Shown piece after piece: positions 5,938 through 7,180 of a stretch of DNA of 7,180 nucleotides. The notes under the pieces are model-generated. The model saw only the letters and a list, made by a program, of their open reading frames with translations, was not told where the DNA came from and made no database searches. Within the stretch, counting starts at the first letter, position 1. Every line of letters begins with the position of its first letter. This stretch comes from Anaerolineae bacterium (lineage in GTDB: Bacteria; Chloroflexota; Anaerolineae; 4572-78). Location of the stretch: positions 1 through 7,180 of the forward strand of contig JALVZI010000491.1 in the NCBI GenBank assembly GCA_027022125.1, written 5' to 3'. The translations under genes and the position numbers were made by a program.

Positions 5938-6990
5938 ATGGCAAATACACCCGTTCGGTTAACGAGCATGAGCAACTGCGCCGGTTGAGCCAGTAAACTG
6001 GATCCAGAGATCCTGGCGCAGGTTCTGCAGCCACTCGAACAATTGCAAAAGAATAGTCATCCAGATGCGCTGCTGGTGGGACTGGGAAAAGCGGATGACG
6101 CTGCCATTTACAAACTGAATGACAAACAAGCGGTGATAACCACCACCGATTTTTTCACGCCGGTGGTGGACGACCCGTATGATTATGGCGCCATCGCGGC
6201 GGCAAACTCGATGAGTGATGTGTACGCGATGGGCGGCGAAGTGCTGTTCGCGCTGAACGTTGCCGCGTTTCCGCCCAAACTCAGCACCGATATTCTCTCC
6301 GACATTATTCGCGGCGGAGCAGAAAAGGTGATGGAAGCGGGCGCGGTTATCGCCGGCGGACACAGCATTCAAGACGAAGAGCCGAAATACGGCTTGGTGG
6401 TGGTGGGAATGGTTCACCCCGACAAGATTTTCATCAAAGGGGGCGCCAAACCCGGCGATAAACTGGTGTTGAGCAAACCCATCGGCACGGGAACCATCAG
6501 TACCGCGCTGAAACAGGGCAAAGCCGACGAAAAACACACCATCCCGATGGTTGAGTCGATGAAACGGCTGAACCGATTCGCCGCCAAAGCCGCTCAAGAG
6601 GTCGGCGGCATAAAAGCCGTCACCGATGTAACCGGCTTCGGCTTGCTGGGGCACGGTATGGAAATGGCAGACGCCAGCGGCGTCGGTTTCCGCATCAGTT
6701 TCAGTCAAATTCCACTGTTGGATGGCGCGACAGAATACGCAGATAAATTTCTCTTTCCCGGCGGTACCAGCGCAAACAGACTATTCAATCAGGAAAAAGT
6801 AACGTTCGACCCGAAACTCACCGAAGCACAACAAATGCTTATTTGGGATGCCCAAACATCGGGCGGGCTGCTGCTGGCAGTTCCCCCCGAAAAACTGGAC
6901 GCATACCAACAAGCCTGTCAAAAATACAATCAGCCGGTGTGGGTTATTGGCGAGGTGGAAGACGGTTCGGGCATTACAGTAACACTTTAA
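5938..6990 (+). CDS. selD: Selenide, water dikinase (selenophosphate synthetase), selenocysteine-containing
   Basis: SelD makes selenophosphate from selenide and ATP, the selenium donor for selenocysteine and selenouridine. Reading TGA at 5986-5988 as selenocysteine gives a 350-residue protein, close to E. coli SelD (347). The N-terminus is MANTPVRLTSMSNCAGUASK, where Sec17 and Lys20 fall at the positions of catalytic Cys17 and Lys20 in E. coli SelD. Other family blocks are intact: DDAA (53-56), TTTDFFTPVVD with Asp70, NSMSDVYAMGG, GGHSI (140-144), VTDVTGFGLLGH (228-239), PGGT, and DAQTSGGLLLA (304-314). AAAGGAG (5927-5933) lies four bases before the ATG. No homology is lost on either side of the TGA, so this is not a pseudogene. 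The genome should therefore encode SelA, SelB and tRNA-Sec. A start further in (TTG 6043) would remove the active site. The following gene starts 12 bases after the stop and may be co-transcribed. Confidence 0.94.
5986..5988 (+). other. Recoded TGA codon (selenocysteine 17 of SelD)
   Basis: The in-frame TGA replaces the catalytic Cys codon and is flanked by family-conserved residues (AG before; A, S, Lys20 after). The frame continues without another stop for 334 codons of clear SelD sequence. Confidence 0.92.
5989..6017 (+). promoter_or_regulatory. Alternative hairpin directly after the Sec codon
   Basis: GGATC (6000-6004) pairs with GATCC (6009-6013) around a CAGA loop. Below it GCCA (5989-5992) can pair with TGGC (6014-6017), with a 7-base bulge on the left. 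The loop begins 16 bases after TGA, but its first two bases lack the G typical of bacterial SECIS loops. It competes with the SECIS-like hairpin for 6014-6017. Confidence 0.4.
6007..6036 (+). promoter_or_regulatory. Bacterial SECIS-like hairpin of selD
   Basis: TGGCGCAG (6014-6021) pairs with CTGC-A-GCCA (6025-6033, one bulged A) around a GTT loop. GAG (6007-6009) and CTC (6034-6036) can extend the base across an ATCC bulge. The top, GCAG-GTT-CTGC, closely resembles the GCAG-GT-CTGC tip of the E. coli fdhF SECIS that binds SelB, and the loop starts with G as expected. The loop is 33 bases after TGA, toward the long end of the known range. It lies inside coding sequence, encoding residues of the SelD N-terminal region. 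Confidence 0.7.
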
Positions 6991-7002
6991 AAGGGGTTCG
7001 GC

Positions 7003-7180
7003 GTGCGACGCAGCGACGGTTTTACCGGCACACTCATCATCATTTTATTGGGAACATCATTTCTCATCGGGGGTATGCTGGGTGGACTGTTTGGCGGCGG
7101 TCTCATTTTATGGGCGACTGCCCCCCAACGCGCAGCGGCGCACGCCACCCCAACCCCACTTCCCACCGAAACACCCACAC
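7003..7180 (+). CDS. N-terminal fragment of a membrane-anchored protein with a Pro/Thr-rich linker
   Basis: A GTG at 7003 with AAAAGGGG (6989-6996) upstream opens a frame that runs off the window; 59 residues are visible. After a short basic start (VRRSDGFTG) comes one long hydrophobic, Gly-rich segment (about residues 9-42: TLIIILLGTSFLIGGMLGG, then LFGGGLILWATA). A linker follows (ATPTPLPTETPT), of the kind that joins membrane anchors to extracytoplasmic domains in Chloroflexota. This layout is common in HtrA/DegP-like S1C proteases of that phylum, but no catalytic part is visible, so the function is unassigned. The start is 12 bases after selD with no terminator between. Confidence 0.6.
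   Translation, partial: MRRSDGFTGTLIIILLGTSFLIGGMLGGLFGGGLILWATAPQRAAAHATPTPLPTETPT

Noticed and set aside
5938..5988. Short ORF ending at TGA, or selD as a pseudogene
   Set aside because: The TGA is at the catalytic residue position known to be Sec in many SelD proteins, the rest of the gene is intact, and a SECIS-like hairpin follows.
5959..6708. 249-codon minus-strand frame opposite selD
   Set aside because: It is a shadow of selD with His/Gln/Arg-rich low-quality sequence.
6043..6990. selD starting at TTG 6043
   Set aside because: It lacks the catalytic residues 17 and 20 and a ribosome-binding site; ATG 5938 has a clear one.

Overview
The window looks like a piece of a bacterial chromosome, most likely Chloroflexota (Anaerolineae-like). 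This rests on an exported solute-binding protein carrying a LysM domain, a Pro/Thr-rich linker behind a membrane anchor at the right edge, a selenocysteine-containing SelD, and a short inverted-repeat element with a nested GC-rich palindrome. The lineage is an inference; no rRNA or other marker gene is present. No CRISPR array, tRNA, rRNA, transposase or recognisable defence system was found.

Layout. Positions 1-377 hold the 3' end of a P1/S58-family (DmpA/NylC) self-processing peptidase. It converges, with a 9-bp gap, on a minus-strand alkaline-phosphatase-superfamily phosphodiesterase (387-1634). Directly behind that gene's ribosome-binding site sits a 250-bp MITE-like element (1655-1904) with 13-bp terminal inverted repeats and a 6-bp target duplication. 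It contains a 29-bp perfect hairpin and a candidate outward promoter facing the phosphodiesterase gene. A strong sigma70-type promoter with an overlapping palindrome (1984-2012) then drives a leader of about 220 nt with a possible 51-codon leader ORF.

The leader precedes a three-gene sugar-uptake operon: a LysM-fused glucose/mannose-type binding protein (2242-3762), a strong intercistronic hairpin (3809-3851), and two permeases overlapping by ATGA (3870-4859, 4856-5740). An intrinsic terminator closes the operon. No ATPase gene is present, so the transporter probably uses a shared ATPase encoded elsewhere.

A separate promoter (5841-5869) precedes selD (5938-6990). Its catalytic residue 17 is an in-frame TGA, read here as selenocysteine, with a bacterial SECIS-like hairpin 33 nt downstream. 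Ordinary gene calling would truncate or split this gene. The last 178 bp start a membrane-anchored protein that runs off the edge. The most notable items are the recoded selD with its two competing hairpins, the LysM-binding-protein fusion lacking a lipobox, and the MITE inserted flush against a Shine-Dalgarno sequence. I see no clearly new multi-gene system.
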